Source: Saccoglossus kowalevskii (taxonomy: Eukaryota; Hemichordata; Enteropneusta; Harrimaniidae). From it: DNA of 25,921 nt. Under the pieces are notes generated by a model. That model was not told where the DNA came from. It saw nothing but the letters and a program-made list of their open reading frames with translations, and made no database searches. The stretch lies in contig NW_003109088.1 in assembly GCF_000003605.2 (NCBI RefSeq), positions 241,495 to 267,415 of the forward strand, written 5' to 3'. Positions 25,640 to 25,921 of this stretch are shown one piece after another. Position numbers and translations under genes: made by a program. Numbering within the stretch: position 1 is the first letter of the stretch; every line of letters begins with the position of its first letter.

Positions 25640-25647
25640 ACTTCCGG
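25640..25647. promoter_or_regulatory. ETS-type motif
   Basis: ACTTCCGG, the reverse complement of CCGGAAGT, an ETS-factor site common in animal promoters. Isolated match only. Confidence 0.2.
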
Positions 25648-25785
25648 CCAACAGAATGATGTGTACGTTATATCGAGAAAATTGTTGAATAATGGCCATT
25701 TTGTCAGTATTATTACCATAATTAATTACTTTCTGTCGTAGAGACACTATGCAATGTCTCAAATTGTAGAATGGTTACATTAAGA

Positions 25786-25803
25786 ATATATATATATATA
25801 TAT
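25786..25803. repeat. (TA)n microsatellite
   Basis: An alternating A/T run of about nine TA units. Confidence 0.9.
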
Positions 25804-25921
25804 GGGACACTTTTTATCCTGTAGTAACAATAATAATAATTTCATATGCGTACGGTATTTTGACGGACAAAAACAAAAATGATTTCATTTTACAATGGAA
25901 TTATATTCCAGGACTGTACCT

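Overview
This is an AT-rich stretch of eukaryotic nuclear DNA from an animal, most likely a marine invertebrate. Two intron-rich genes lie in tandem on the + strand. Introns have GT..AG borders, homopolymer runs and microsatellites are common, and there are several non-autonomous transposon remnants. A MYND-plus-dioxygenase HIF prolyl hydroxylase is an animal gene. A cysteine synthase of this kind is absent from vertebrates but known in invertebrates. I cannot name the phylum.

Positions 1-2168 are 5' flank with repeats and a candidate proximal promoter. Gene 1 (coding 2169-11327, 11 coding exons, 365 aa) encodes a PLP-dependent cysteine synthase. A putative mitochondrial presequence is encoded by exon 1. 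Its introns hold a decayed LINE reverse-transcriptase fragment, a TTAA-flanked MITE, a second long-TIR element and several hairpins. Its 3' UTR carries 31-bp repeats. Positions 11950-13430 are intergenic and contain a ten-copy, 26-bp minisatellite.

Gene 2 (coding 13507-19687, 6 exons, 409 aa) encodes an EGLN/PHD-type HIF prolyl hydroxylase: an N-terminal MYND zinc finger, a 2-oxoglutarate/Fe(II) dioxygenase domain with all metal and 2-oxoglutarate ligands, and an extra C-terminal tail of about 87 residues with a predicted coiled coil. Intron 5 holds a 157-bp tandem array bounded by short inverted repeats. Downstream of 20200 I see no gene I can defend. That part has degenerate repeats, hairpins and a few CpG-containing promoter-like motifs.

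The most interesting point is the pairing. In C. elegans the cysteine-synthase-like protein CYSL-1 binds the C-terminal part of the HIF prolyl hydroxylase EGL-9 and inhibits it in response to H2S. Here a cysteine synthase gene sits directly upstream of an EGLN gene that itself has an unusual C-terminal tail. The adjacency is seen in the sequence; any functional link is inference.
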